This document shows, in pieces, positions 19,604 through 28,773 of a DNA stretch of 64,000 nucleotides. Location: NCBI RefSeq assembly GCF_013449375.1, contig NZ_JACDRR010000005.1:628880-692879 (forward strand). The letters run 5' to 3'. The stretch comes from Pectobacterium sp. CFBP8739. Its GTDB lineage: Bacteria > Pseudomonadota > Gammaproteobacteria > Enterobacterales > Enterobacteriaceae. A program made the position numbers and the translations under genes. Within the stretch, counting starts at the first letter, position 1. Each line of letters begins with the position of its first letter. The notes beneath the pieces are model-generated. The model did not search any database, had not been told where the DNA came from, and saw nothing but the letters and a program-made list of their open reading frames with translations.

Positions 19604-19636
19604 ATGGCGATGCGTTTATGGTGACGAAATAGGCAG

Positions 19637-20008
19637 TTAGCGAAGATAGCGTCGATAAAGACCGCGTAAACACAGCACACCTAGCGCCCCCAGCACACAC
19701 CAAAAGACCGCACTCATCACGTAGGCCAACTCTTGCCAGAAAGAGCGCATCGGCGTATTCCAGAGGTGAAGTACCAGTAAGCATACGGGCATCGCCGCCA
19801 GCGCGCCACACAGCGGGTAAAGCAAGCGGCCTCGCGCGGAAAGAAAACAGGCTATCATGCCGGGTAGCAGAAAAAGCAGCATCCCCGGACTGCCACGCAG
19901 CCCATCATGCACCGCGACATCCGAGACCTCAATTTTTTGGCTCAGGAATACTACGGTGAACAAGAGAAAACAGCAGGTCGCGCCCACCCAACCTTTATTT
20001 TTTGCCAT
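19637..20008 (-). CDS. ybjM: YbjM-family inner-membrane protein
   Basis: 123-residue membrane protein of unknown function with four likely helices. It matches E. coli YbjM in segments such as WVGATCCFLLFTVVF, LLFLLPGMIACF and RSFWQELAYVMSAVFWCVLGAL. The ATG at 20008 follows GAGGGCG and matches the family start; the longer frame upstream is not supported. It is convergent with grxA and divergent from ybjL. Confidence 0.85.
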   Translation of the reverse strand: MAKNKGWVGATCCFLLFTVVFLSQKIEVSDVAVHDGLRGSPGMLLFLLPGMIACFLSARGRLLYPLCGALAAMPVCLLVLHLWNTPMRSFWQELAYVMSAVFWCVLGALGVLCLRGLYRRYLR

Positions 20009-20395
20009 AAATCGCCCTCTTTCAATATGCCTCCCACCCTGCATCAACCAGATACCGAAACATGAGAGAAAACATGCGGTATGGTAAAGTTGACGGGTCT
20101 CTCTATTCCCCGATATGAAAAACATGAGGCTTCGCTACGATTTATTCGACGCGCAGGTTGTCCGCAAAAAAAGACAATAACCCGCTACATTTCTTCAACA
20201 GCGACACCACAATCATTAAATTAAACAATAATTACACTGAACAATTTTTATCGGATAAATTATACTGAACGAGGCTGATTCCTTTCAGCTGACGCGTATT
20301 GATACCGTCACGGGAATTCATGCATTTCATGGCTAAATCTAGCCGCTATAATGAACAACATCAAGAACTTACTGGTAAACAACAAGTTACATTCC

Positions 20396-22084
20396 ATGAA
20401 TATAAACGTCGCTGATTTGTTAAATGGGAATTACATTCTGCTATTATTTGTCGTTCTTTCATTAGGGCTCTGTCTGGGTAAATTGCGCCTCGGGCCAGTA
20501 CAACTCGGTAATTCTATTGGCGTTTTAGTTGTTTCTTTATTACTCGGCCAACAACATTTTTCGATTAATACCGAAGCACTGAGCCTCGGTTTTATGTTAT
20601 TTATTTTTTGCGTGGGAGTGGAAGCTGGACCCAATTTCTTTTCTATTTTCTTCCGCGACGGGAAAAATTATTTCATGCTGGCGCTGGTGATGGTCGGTAG
20701 CGCCATGCTACTCGCGTTGGGTCTAGGTAAACTCTTTGGCTGGGGAATTGGCCTGACGGCGGGGATGCTGGCCGGTTCCATGACATCAACGCCGGTGCTG
20801 GTCGGCGCAGGCGACACGCTGCGTAACACCGCCAGTATGGGAAGCCAGCTCGGTATTGAGCAAGATCACCTGAGCCTGGGCTATGCGCTGACCTATCTGG
20901 TCGGGCTGGTCAGCCTCATTTTTGGCGCACGCTATCTGCCCAAACTCCAACATCAGGACCTGCCTACCAGCGCACAGCAGATTGCACGTGAGCGCGGGCT
21001 GGACGCAGACAGCCAGAGAAAAGTCTATCTGCCAGTGATTCGCGCCTATCGCGTCGGGCCAGAGCTGGTTGACTGGGCGGCAGGCAAGAATTTGCGCGAG
21101 TTGGGGATCTATCGCCAAACGGGTTGCTACATTGAGCGCATCCGACGCAACGGCATTCTGGCCAGTCCCGACGGTGATGCCGTTTTACAAATCGGCGATG
21201 AGATCGCGCTAGTCGGTTATCCAGACTCGCATTCCCGCCTGAACTCCAATTTCCGCGATGGTAAGGAAGTCTTCGATCGCGATTTACTGGATATGCGCAT
21301 CGTGACGGAAGAGATCGTCGTTAAGAACCACAATGCCGTCGGCAAGCGCCTTAGCCAATTGAAGCTGACTGATCACGGCTGTTTCCTGAACCGTATTGTC
21401 CGCAGCCAGATTGAAATGCCGATTGACGATAACGTCGTGCTGAATAAGGGGGATGTCTTGCAGGTCAGCGGCGATGCCCGTCGAGTAAAAAGCATTGCTG
21501 ACAGAATCGGGTTTATTTCTATTCACAGCCAGGTTACCGATCTGCTGGCTTTCTGCGCTTTTTTCGTTATCGGTATCATGGTCGGACTGATCACCATCCA
21601 ATTTAGCAACTTCACCTTTGGTATCGGCAACGCAGCTGGGTTGCTGTTCGCCGGTATCATGCTGGGGTTCCTGCGTGCCAACCACCCGACCTTCGGCTAT
21701 ATTCCGCAAGGCGCGCTCAATATGGTCAAAGAATTTGGCCTAATGGTCTTCATGGCTGGTGTTGGCTTGAGTGCAGGTAGCACAATCAACAGCAGCCTAG
21801 GAGACGTCGGTATCCAAATGCTGGCTTCGGGACTCATTGTCAGTCTGGTACCCGTGGTGATTTGTTTCCTGTTCGGCGCCTATGTACTGAAAATGAACCG
21901 GGCGCTACTGTTTGGCGCGATGATGGGCGCGCGGACCTGTGCACCCGCCATGGAAATTATCAGCGATACGGCTCGCAGTAACATCCCTGCACTCGGCTAT
22001 GCGGGCACCTATGCGATCGCCAACGTGCTGCTGACATTAGCGGGTTCACTTATCGTGATTATCTGGCCTGAATTACCCGGCTGA
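20396..22084 (+). CDS. ybjL: YbjL, AspT/YidE-family transporter
   Basis: 562-residue inner-membrane protein of the aspartate:alanine exchanger (AAE) family; its substrate is unknown. Two blocks of membrane helices (about residues 10-190 and 385-560) flank two cytoplasmic RCK/TrkA_C regulatory domains (for example [16 protein letters not shown] and [17 protein letters not shown]). [15 protein letters not shown] and [13 protein letters not shown] are family motifs. The ATG at 20396 matches E. coli YbjL; an in-frame ATG at 20351 adds 15 residues. Neither has a clear Shine-Dalgarno. Confidence 0.92.
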   Translation: MNINVADLLNGNYILLLFVVLSLGLCLGKLRLGPVQLGNSIGVLVVSLLLGQQHFSINTEALSLGFMLFIFCVGVEAGPNFFSIFFRDGKNYFMLALVMVGSAMLLALGLGKLFGWGIGLTAGMLAGSMTSTPVLVGAGDTLRNTASMGSQLGIEQDHLSLGYALTYLVGLVSLIFGARYLPKLQHQDLPTSAQQIARERGLDADSQRKVYLPVIRAYRVGPELVDWAAGKNLRELGIYRQTGCYIERIRRNGILASPDGDAVLQIGDEIALVGYPDSHSRLNSNFRDGKEVFDRDLLDMRIVTEEIVVKNHNAVGKRLSQLKLTDHGCFLNRIVRSQIEMPIDDNVVLNKGDVLQVSGDARRVKSIADRIGFISIHSQVTDLLAFCAFFVIGIMVGLITIQFSNFTFGIGNAAGLLFAGIMLGFLRANHPTFGYIPQGALNMVKEFGLMVFMAGVGLSAGSTINSSLGDVGIQMLASGLIVSLVPVVICFLFGAYVLKMNRALLFGAMMGARTCAPAMEIISDTARSNIPALGYAGTYAIANVLLTLAGSLIVIIWPELPG

Positions 22085-22190
22085 AAAAATGTAAAAAGTC
22101 GACAATATTTTTCAGAAAAGCGAGAACTTTTTCTTTTCCCTAAAGTCTGAATAAGTGCCACTGCTTTTCTTTGATTCCCCTTATTGAGGA

Positions 22191-22239
22191 GCCCATCGTT
22201 CCCGCCTTTCAGGTTCAAGAGCGATGGGCGTTTTATTTT
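22191..22239 (+). terminator. Intrinsic terminator of ybjL
   Basis: GCCCATCG pairs with CGATGGGC over a 23-nt loop, followed by GTTTTATTTT. It separates ybjL from the deoC promoter region. Confidence 0.8.
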
Positions 22240-22310
22240 CCGCTCTACATTAGCCAAAACACCTTCTCTTCTCACTTTTCACACATTCGCTATCACATTT
22301 ACTTCATTTT

Positions 22311-22376
22311 TTGTTATTAAAATAACAAGGTTTAATTTTATTGTTATTTTTGTGACACTTTAATCATTGAGTGTCA
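22311..22376 (+). promoter_or_regulatory. Palindromic operator region before deoC
   Basis: A perfect 18-bp palindrome, TTGTTATTAAAATAACAA (22311-22328), is followed by a half copy (TTGTTATT at 22341-22348) and by a second inverted repeat, TGACACT/AGTGTCA (22353-22359 and 22370-22376, 10-bp spacer). The deoC start is 44 bp beyond. The DeoR regulator encoded just downstream is the obvious candidate for one of these; CRP is possible for the TGTGA-containing part. Both assignments are inferred. Confidence 0.6.
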
Positions 22377-22420
22377 TAATCGCACCACTGATTTTTTATC
22401 GATACCACCGAGGATTTACC

Positions 22421-23089
22421 ATGACTGACTACGCACGCTATATCGACCATACACTGCTGGCGGCCAATGCTACCGAACAGCAAATCATCACGCTGTGCGA
22501 GGAAGCGGTAGCACACCGTTTTTATGCTGTTTGTGTGAATTCAGGCTATGTTCCCTTAGTCGCCGAAAAGCTGACGGGCACTGACGTTCAGGTGTGCTCT
22601 GTCATCGGTTTCCCTCTCGGTGCAGGCCTGACGGCCAGCAAGGCTTTTGAAGCCAAAGCGGCGATTGATGCCGGCGCTCAGGAAATCGACATGGTCATTA
22701 ACGTCGGCTGGCTGAAAAGCGGGAAGATTGCCGACGTTCGAGCAGATATTCAGGCCGTACGCGAGGTTTGCGCCGCTATACCGTTGAAGGTAATATTGGA
22801 AACCTGTCTGCTTGATGACGAGCAGATCGTACTGGTGTGTGAAATGTGTCGTCAGTTGGATGTCGCGTTCGTCAAAACGTCTACCGGTTTCAGCACCGGC
22901 GGTGCGCGCGAAGAACACGTTCGACTGATGCGTAGCACCGTCGGCAGCGAGATGGGTGTCAAAGCATCCGGCGCGGTTCGCGATCGCCAAACGGCACAGC
23001 GTATGATTGAAGCAGGCGCCACGCGTATCGGCACCAGCTCAGGCGTTGCTATCGTTTCAGGTGAAGCTGCCGCAGCAGGGAACTACTAA
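22421..23089 (+). CDS. deoC: Deoxyribose-phosphate aldolase DeoC (short class)
   Basis: 222-residue class I aldolase splitting deoxyribose 5-phosphate into glyceraldehyde 3-phosphate and acetaldehyde. The Schiff-base lysine is K152 ([14 protein letters not shown]), with K181 in [10 protein letters not shown] and D90 in EIDMVINVG. It is clearly shorter and of a different type from the roughly 260-residue E. coli DeoC, resembling the form common in Gram-positives. The ATG follows CGAGGA. It sits 31 nt before deoR rather than in a deoCABD operon. Confidence 0.95.
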   Translation: MTDYARYIDHTLLAANATEQQIITLCEEAVAHRFYAVCVNSGYVPLVAEKLTGTDVQVCSVIGFPLGAGLTASKAFEAKAAIDAGAQEIDMVINVGWLKSGKIADVRADIQAVREVCAAIPLKVILETCLLDDEQIVLVCEMCRQLDVAFVKTSTGFSTGGAREEHVRLMRSTVGSEMGVKASGAVRDRQTAQRMIEAGATRIGTSSGVAIVSGEAAAAGNY

Positions 23090-23120
23090 CAACAAAAATA
23101 GCTTACAAATTGGGAATGTT

Positions 23121-23894
23121 ATGGAAACGCGGCGCGACGAACGAATCGGCAGACTGGCTCAGGCATTAAAGAAAACCGATAAACTCCATCTGAAGGACGC
23201 CGCACAGCTACTCGGCGTGTCCGAGATGACCGTGCGCCGCGATCTGAATGCAGATTCCACCAGCATTATGCTGCTCGGCGGCTACGTCGTGAGTGACCTG
23301 AAAAATAACGGTGTCACAAACTATTTTGTCTCCGACCAGCAGACTAAACAGGTCAGGGAGAAGCAGGCTATCGGTGCGACTGCTGCGCATCTCGTAGAAG
23401 CAAACGATACCGTTTTTTTCGACTGCGGCACCACGATTCCTTTCATCATTGATGCTATCCCTGATGAACTGCCTTTTACCGCGATTTGCTATTCCCTGAA
23501 TACCTTTTTGGCACTACAGGACAAAAAGGCGTGTAGAGTGATTTTATGCGGTGGGGAATATCATCACGATAACGCAATTTTCACCCCGCTCAACCAGCGC
23601 AGCGAGTTGGATAACATCTGCCCGAATAAAGCGTTTATCTCAGCAGCAGGTATCGAACTTAACGCGGGCGCCACCTGTTTTAACTTTGCCGAGCTGGGTA
23701 TGAAACAGCGCGCAATGGCGACCGCACAGCGCAGCATTATCGTGGCGGACAGCAGCAAGTTCGGCCAGATCAAACGCGCCTACATTGGCCCGATGACGCT
23801 GTTTGATACGGTCATTTCCGACAGCGCCCCGAGCGACGCCTACTTACGTTATTTTTCCAACAACGGTATTCAGTTAATCCACCCCGGCAATTAA
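23121..23894 (+). CDS. deoR: Deoxyribose operon repressor DeoR
   Basis: 257-residue transcriptional repressor. The N-terminal helix-turn-helix is [21 protein letters not shown] (the DeoR signature, residues about 22-42). The C-terminal sugar-phosphate effector domain has [17 protein letters not shown] and [16 protein letters not shown]. The opening [10 protein letters not shown] equals that of E. coli DeoR. It is probably cotranscribed with deoC and autoregulated through the palindromes at 22311-22376. Its stop overlaps the convergent dacC by 4 bp. Confidence 0.93.
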   Translation: METRRDERIGRLAQALKKTDKLHLKDAAQLLGVSEMTVRRDLNADSTSIMLLGGYVVSDLKNNGVTNYFVSDQQTKQVREKQAIGATAAHLVEANDTVFFDCGTTIPFIIDAIPDELPFTAICYSLNTFLALQDKKACRVILCGGEYHHDNAIFTPLNQRSELDNICPNKAFISAAGIELNAGATCFNFAELGMKQRAMATAQRSIIVADSSKFGQIKRAYIGPMTLFDTVISDSAPSDAYLRYFSNNGIQLIHPGN

Positions 23895-25096
23895 CTGAAT
23901 AGTCCACCAAACCACTGCTGCATCTTCATCATCACCGTATCCCAGAGGCGGCTAAAGAAACCGGCCTCGGGGATATCATCCATCGCCACCAGTTCGCGCT
24001 GCCCGATACTTTTGCCATCCAGTTGAAAATCGATGGTGCCGACAACCTGATTCTTGGTTAGCGGTGCGGAAAGCTGTGGTTGACTGAGCGTAAAGCTAGC
24101 TTTCAGGTTCTTCATCTGCCCTTTCGGGATGGTCAGCGCAGCATCCTGTGCGACGCTAAGTCGTGCTTCTTTCTCGGTACCAAACCAAATCCGCTGCGTG
24201 GTAAAGGGGGCATCCGCCTTAATAGGCGTTACCGTTTCAAAAAAACGGAAGCCCCAGGTAAGCAGCTTTTCACTTTCACGGAAGCGAATGGCATCCGTTT
24301 GCGCCCCCAGCACCACGGAAATCAGACGCATATTGCCTTCCGTTGCCGAGGCGACCAGATTGTGTCCCGCGCCGTTGGTGTGGCCAGTTTTCACACCGTC
24401 TACATTCAGGTTAGTGCTCCACAGCAGACGGTTGCGGTTCGGTTGGCGAATGTTATTGAAGGTGAATTCTTTTTCTTTGTGCAACGCATACTCTTCCGGC
24501 ACGTCGCGAATCAACGCCTGGCCTAACAGAGCCATATCACGTGCGGTGCTGTACTGCCCTGTGGCATCAAGCCCGTGCACGGTAAGGAAATGCGTATTCG
24601 TCAGGTTAAGCGCCTTCACATAATTATTCATCAGGCTGACAAACGCATCCTGACTGCCTGCGACGTAATCCGCCAGCGCAATGCTGGCATCGTTACCAGA
24701 CTGAATGACAATCCCTTTATTTAACTCAGAGACGGGGATACGGTCCCCCGGCTTAAGGAACATCAGTGACGAGCCACGTAGCGCTGGGTTGCCAGTTGCC
24801 CAAGCGTCCTTTCCGACGGTCACTTCATCCGTCGGACTAATTTTACCGGATTTAATCGCCTGTCCAATGACATAGCTCGCCATGATTTTTGTCAGGCTGG
24901 CAGGGTCAAGGCGCTCATCGGCATTGCTCTCCGCCAACACCTTACCGCTGTGGTAATCCATCAGGATAAAGGCTTTGGTGTCGATTTGCGGCACCGCAGG
25001 CAGCTGTTCAGCATAGGTGAAAGGCACCAAACCAACAAGCAATACCGTACCTACAGAGAAAGACGTGAGTCTGGTCAGGAAAGGGGTTGTTTTCAT
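23891..25096 (-). CDS. dacC: D-alanyl-D-alanine carboxypeptidase DacC (PBP6)
   Basis: 401-residue low-molecular-weight penicillin-binding protein that trims the terminal D-Ala of peptidoglycan. A signal peptide ends near FTYAE. Active-site motifs are S67-L-T-K70, S133-G-N and K236-T-G. A beta-rich C-terminal domain and an amphipathic tail ([20 protein letters not shown]) anchor it to the periplasmic face of the inner membrane. The position beside deoR and gstB matches E. coli dacC. Confidence 0.93.
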   Translation of the reverse strand: MKTTPFLTRLTSFSVGTVLLVGLVPFTYAEQLPAVPQIDTKAFILMDYHSGKVLAESNADERLDPASLTKIMASYVIGQAIKSGKISPTDEVTVGKDAWATGNPALRGSSLMFLKPGDRIPVSELNKGIVIQSGNDASIALADYVAGSQDAFVSLMNNYVKALNLTNTHFLTVHGLDATGQYSTARDMALLGQALIRDVPEEYALHKEKEFTFNNIRQPNRNRLLWSTNLNVDGVKTGHTNGAGHNLVASATEGNMRLISVVLGAQTDAIRFRESEKLLTWGFRFFETVTPIKADAPFTTQRIWFGTEKEARLSVAQDAALTIPKGQMKNLKASFTLSQPQLSAPLTKNQVVGTIDFQLDGKSIGQRELVAMDDIPEAGFFSRLWDTVMMKMQQWFGGLFS

Positions 25097-25193
25097 GAGT
25101 TCGCCGCAATGTCCATCAGTCGTTAAAAATTCTTAATTTTCAATATTTTTTGAAAACTTTAGTAACACATAAAAGTAACGCGTCATCTCTGGG

Positions 25194-25352
25194 ATGAAAA
25201 CCGTTCCTTCTGTAAAGATAGTCAAAGAAATGCAAGAACCAAAAAAAATGCTGATAAAAAAAGGACTTAGGGAAAATAAGGAATATCTGAAAATGCAAGC
25301 GATAGAACAATTAGAGGAAATAACGGACGGCACGAGGAACATGGCAGTGTAA
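25194..25352 (+). CDS. Possible small Lys/Glu-rich protein
   Basis: A 52-codon ORF starting MKTVPSVKIVKEMQEP, strongly charged (KKMLIKKGLRENKEYLK) and likely helical, lies in the 287-bp gap between dacC and the importer. I see no convincing ribosome site, and a 69-codon ORF runs on the opposite strand. An 8-bp inverted repeat (GCACGAGG at 25330 and CCTCGTGC at 25360) covers its end. I do not recognise it; it may be non-coding AT-rich DNA. Confidence 0.2.
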   Translation: MKTVPSVKIVKEMQEPKKMLIKKGLRENKEYLKMQAIEQLEEITDGTRNMAV

Positions 25353-25383
25353 CTCCCTCCCTCGTGCTCAGATATGAAAACCC

Positions 25384-26043
25384 TTAGCGGCGTTCGCGCT
25401 TATCTGCACGCTTTGACAGCCAGTCGCCCAATGTTTGTACCACCTGCACCAGAATGACCAGCGCAACCACGGTGATCACCATCACCTCGGTTTCATAGCG
25501 GTAATAGCCGAAGCGGATCGCCAGATCCCCCACGCCGCCCCCGCCGACAATGCCTGCCATCGCCGAATAGCCGATGAGGCTCACCAGCGTAATCGTCAGG
25601 CCGCGCAATAACCCTGCTTTCGCTTCTGGCAGTAACACCGTGCCGATAATACGCATCGGGCTGGCGCCAAATGCTTCGGCCGCCTCCACGATGCCGGGAT
25701 CGATTTCACGCAGCGCGCTATCCACCAGCCGCGCATAGAACGCGATCGCCGCTACTGACATCGGCACCGCCGCCGCCACGGGTCCAATGGTATTCCCCAA
25801 GAGACACTGCGTCAGCGGCAGCAGCAAGACCAGCAGGATCACGAAGGGAATAGAGCGAATAATATTCACCAACACGGTGCCAAACAGATAGACGGCGCGG
25901 TTTTGCCAGAACAAATTTCTGTCCGTGACATAAATCAGCAGCCCCAGTGGTAAACCGCCGATGACAGCAAGCAGAGTCGAAATCCCTACCATCTGGAATG
26001 TTTCGCCAAATGCCGCGACCAGATCGATCCATAAATCAGCCAT
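25384..26043 (-). CDS. MetI-like ABC transporter permease
   Basis: 219-residue inner-membrane permease of the methionine/MetI family, with five likely helices. The coupling loop is EAAEAFGASPMRIIGTVLLPEAKAG. It begins inside the 3' end of the ATPase gene (8-bp overlap), so the genes are coupled. The location beside gstB-dacC is not that of E. coli metNIQ. This is therefore either an extra methionine-type importer or one for another substrate. Confidence 0.88.
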   Translation of the reverse strand: MADLWIDLVAAFGETFQMVGISTLLAVIGGLPLGLLIYVTDRNLFWQNRAVYLFGTVLVNIIRSIPFVILLVLLLPLTQCLLGNTIGPVAAAVPMSVAAIAFYARLVDSALREIDPGIVEAAEAFGASPMRIIGTVLLPEAKAGLLRGLTITLVSLIGYSAMAGIVGGGGVGDLAIRFGYYRYETEVMVITVVALVILVQVVQTLGDWLSKRADKRERR

Positions 26044-27052
26044 GCAGCACCTCCACGTTCGCCGTTCTTATCTGAATATGTTCCACCGCTTCCGCCACTT
26101 TTACGGGGTCAGATGGATGCGTCAATAGCGCCACGAGGATGCCTAGCGCACGATTGCCGATGTATTCGATCTTACCGTGCAGGATATTCACGGACACACC
26201 AAAACGCGTCGCGACATCCGACAGCACGGGTTGCTCCGCCGATTCACCGACGAATAAAATCTTTAATAATGTGCCCTGCAAATCCTTCAGCAAGCGCGGC
26301 GGCAGCGCCAAATCGAGCGTGTGGGAAACCAACTGGCGGGTAAATGCATGCTGCGGCGTCGCGAAGATATCGAACACATCGCCTTCTTCCACCACCCTAC
26401 CGCCCGTCATTACCGCCACACGATCGCACACGGCCTTAATCACGCTCATCTCATGAGAAATCAGCACGATGGTAATGCCCAGTGTCTCGTTAATCTCTTT
26501 CAGCAGCGCCAGAATAGCGGCTGAGGTTTCCAGATCGAGCGCCGACGTTGGCTCATCGCACAGTAATACTTCGGGATCGTTGGCAATCGCTCGGGCAATG
26601 CCTACGCGCTGTTTCTGACCACCGCTGAGCTGTGCCGGATAAGACGATGCTTTATCTGCCAGCCCCACCAGATTCAGAATTTCCGGCACGCGCGTCGTGA
26701 TATCCGCGTTGGATTTCCCAGCGGCTTTCAGACTAAAGGCCACGTTTTCCGCCACGGTACGCGTCTGCATCAGATTGAAATGCTGAAAGATCATGCCGAT
26801 TTTTTGCCGCTGTTCCCGCAGAAGCTGCCCTGACAGCTCGCTGATGAGCACACCATTGACGCGCACACGGCCTGACGTCGGCCGCTGCAAGAGATTGATG
26901 GTTCGCAGCAGCGTACTTTTTCCCGCACCACTGGTGCCGACAATACCGTAAACTTCTCCGCGCCGGATGTGCAACGACACGTTGTCTACCGCGCGGTTTT
27001 CTGGCTGCTTCCCATGAGAGAAGTCAACGCTTACCCCTTCTAACTGAATCAT
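26036..27052 (-). CDS. MetN-like ABC transporter ATP-binding protein
   Basis: 338-residue ATPase. Walker A is GTSGAGKST, the Q-loop sits in MIFQHFNLMQ, the signature is LSGGQKQRVG, and Walker B is VLLCDEPTSALD. The C-terminal portion (about residues 245-335) looks like the NIL/ACT regulatory domain of MetN, through which intracellular methionine inhibits transport in E. coli. The ATG at 27052 follows AGGAG. It is the middle gene of a binding protein-ATPase-permease operon on the minus strand. Confidence 0.9.
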   Translation of the reverse strand: MIQLEGVSVDFSHGKQPENRAVDNVSLHIRRGEVYGIVGTSGAGKSTLLRTINLLQRPTSGRVRVNGVLISELSGQLLREQRQKIGMIFQHFNLMQTRTVAENVAFSLKAAGKSNADITTRVPEILNLVGLADKASSYPAQLSGGQKQRVGIARAIANDPEVLLCDEPTSALDLETSAAILALLKEINETLGITIVLISHEMSVIKAVCDRVAVMTGGRVVEEGDVFDIFATPQHAFTRQLVSHTLDLALPPRLLKDLQGTLLKILFVGESAEQPVLSDVATRFGVSVNILHGKIEYIGNRALGILVALLTHPSDPVKVAEAVEHIQIRTANVEVLHG

Positions 27053-27134
27053 TATCCGCAAACTCCTAGCCTAAGCGGAAAAGAAGAAAGCCGGTCATAG
27101 ACCGGCCAAATGGTATTCTGTGCAAGCCTGATGC

Positions 27135-27980
27135 TTACTGTGCGGGCGCTGGCGTTTTTGCCTGCATCCACTCCGGTTTCTGGAACTGGCTGTACATCAA
27201 TGCCGGATCGTTGATCACTGCGGCATACGCGGGTCCTTCCACAATCGCTTTGGTATCTTTAACAAAAGGCTTGTCGAGATCGTCGGTACGCACGGCAATA
27301 ATGTTTTTCAGGTTCTCATCCAGCGTTTCCAGCTTGATAGCCGATGACAGTTTCATTCCGGACGCCAGCGCGAAATTACCGTTCACCAACGATGCCGTCA
27401 CGCTATCCAGCGTGCGGGGCAGTTGTGCCGCTTCCATCGGTTTAAAGACCAACCCGCGCGGGTTTTCAAGAATATCTTTCTCAGATGCTTTGGTCGGATC
27501 GATATCAGCTTTGATCGTAACCAGCCCTATCGATTGCAGGAAACGCAAACCGCGCGCCAGATTGGTGGCATCGTTAGAGAGCGTGACCACGTCTCCTTTT
27601 TTCAGCTCATCCAGCGATTTGATTTTCTTAGAGTAGAAGCCCATGCTGGCCGTCGGTACGGTAATCAGCGGGGAAATTTTTAACCCTTTATCGGCGGCGA
27701 ATTTTTCCAGATACAGCGTATGCTGGAAAAGGTTGGCATCGATGCTGCCGTTAGCCAGCGCTAAATTGGGCTGAACGTAATCACTGAATTCACGCACGAC
27801 GACCTTGTAGCCTTTCTTCACCAGCTCAGGTTTGATCGCCAGATTCACCATGTCGCCATACGGTCCTGGTGCCACGCCAAATGTGATCGTCTGAGGATCG
27901 CTGCTGGCCATCGCCAGTTGCATACCAGCAGCCAACAGTGTGATGCCCAACACGGCGCGAACAGAATGCGTCAATTTCAT
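27135..27980 (-). CDS. MetQ/NlpA-family substrate-binding protein
   Basis: 281-residue solute-binding protein of the NlpA family (GVAPGPYGDMV, VREFSDYVQPNLALANGSIDANLFQH). The signal peptide ends near LAMA-SSDPQ and lacks a lipobox cysteine, unlike the lipoprotein MetQ of E. coli. It should therefore be a soluble periplasmic protein. The ATG follows CAGGAAAG. It heads the three-gene importer operon; a palindrome at 28005-28035 lies in its leader or promoter. Confidence 0.88.
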   Translation of the reverse strand: MKLTHSVRAVLGITLLAAGMQLAMASSDPQTITFGVAPGPYGDMVNLAIKPELVKKGYKVVVREFSDYVQPNLALANGSIDANLFQHTLYLEKFAADKGLKISPLITVPTASMGFYSKKIKSLDELKKGDVVTLSNDATNLARGLRFLQSIGLVTIKADIDPTKASEKDILENPRGLVFKPMEAAQLPRTLDSVTASLVNGNFALASGMKLSSAIKLETLDENLKNIIAVRTDDLDKPFVKDTKAIVEGPAYAAVINDPALMYSQFQKPEWMQAKTPAPAQ

Positions 27981-28004
27981 TGTGTAACTTTCCTGTCTGA
28001 ATGT

Positions 28005-28035
28005 AACTTGCTGTCATTATTAAGAATGACAAGTT
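28005..28035 (-). promoter_or_regulatory. Palindromic operator candidate before the MetNIQ-like operon
   Basis: AACTT-GC-TGTCATT, a 6-bp spacer, then AATGACA-AGTT forms an extended palindrome centred about 42 bp upstream of the binding-protein start codon. It does not look like the MetJ box (AGACGTCT repeats). The regulator is unknown. Confidence 0.5.
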
Positions 28036-28124
28036 AAATCATAAAGACTAAAAAGGCATATCATTATTTCTCATCGGCTGTCGCGGATGACCGGGGCAGG
28101 CTTCACTAAGAAAGAGGGGCAGGT

Positions 28125-28742
28125 ATGATAACGATTTGGGGTCGTGATAATTCGACCAACGTAAAGAAAGTCCTGTGGTGCGCGAAAGAATTGGCGCTGT
28201 CTTATCAGCATATTGCGGCGGGTGGGCAATTCGGCCTTAACCATGAAGCCGATTATCTGGCGATGAACCCGAATGGCCTCATCCCCTGTTTGCGGGACGG
28301 CGATCTGGTGCTGTGGGAGTCCAACACCATCGTCCGTTATCTGGCGGCACAGTATGGCCAGGATTCGCTGTATCTCGCAGATCCTAGCAAACGCGCCAGT
28401 GCTGAAAAATGGATGGACTGGGCCAGCGCCCTCGCCGTCTCTTTCGGGCCCGTGTTCATCAATATGGTGCGCGTCGCGCCGGAAAAACGCGATATGGCGT
28501 TAGTTCAGAAAGGCATCGCCGAATGCGAACGACTGTTCAATATTGTCGATACCGTTCTGGCTAATCAGCCGTGGCTATCCGGCGAACAGTTTGGCGTTGG
28601 CGATATTCCGCTAGGTTGTATTGTTTATGGCTGGCTGAATATGCCGATTGATCAGCAATCGCACCCGCATCTGGAACGCTGGTATCAGCAACTCACCGAG
28701 CGCCCCGCGTATCAGAAGCACGTCATGATTCCGCTGTCTTAA
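28125..28742 (+). CDS. gstB: Glutathione S-transferase GstB
   Basis: 205-residue cytosolic GST. The N-terminal thioredoxin-like domain opens MITIWGRDNSTNVKKVLWCA and contains NPNGLIPCL (cis-Pro) and WESNTIVRYLA (glutathione gamma-Glu binding). An all-helical C-terminal domain follows, with FGVGDIPLG. It matches E. coli GstB (YliJ), which acts on bromoacetate-type electrophiles. Gene order with dacC, yliI and rimO is conserved. It converges on yliI, sharing a terminator. Confidence 0.9.
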   Translation: MITIWGRDNSTNVKKVLWCAKELALSYQHIAAGGQFGLNHEADYLAMNPNGLIPCLRDGDLVLWESNTIVRYLAAQYGQDSLYLADPSKRASAEKWMDWASALAVSFGPVFINMVRVAPEKRDMALVQKGIAECERLFNIVDTVLANQPWLSGEQFGVGDIPLGCIVYGWLNMPIDQQSHPHLERWYQQLTERPAYQKHVMIPLS

Positions 28743-28748
28743 ATGAAA

Positions 28749-28768
28749 CAGGCACCGTAAGGTGCCTG
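28749..28768. terminator. Shared terminator between gstB and yliI
   Basis: CAGGCACC and GGTGCCTG form a perfect 8-bp stem with a GTAA loop, 7 bp after gstB and 5 bp after the convergent yliI. The downstream T run is short (ATTTCTT). Confidence 0.75.
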
Positions 28769-28773
28769 ATTTC

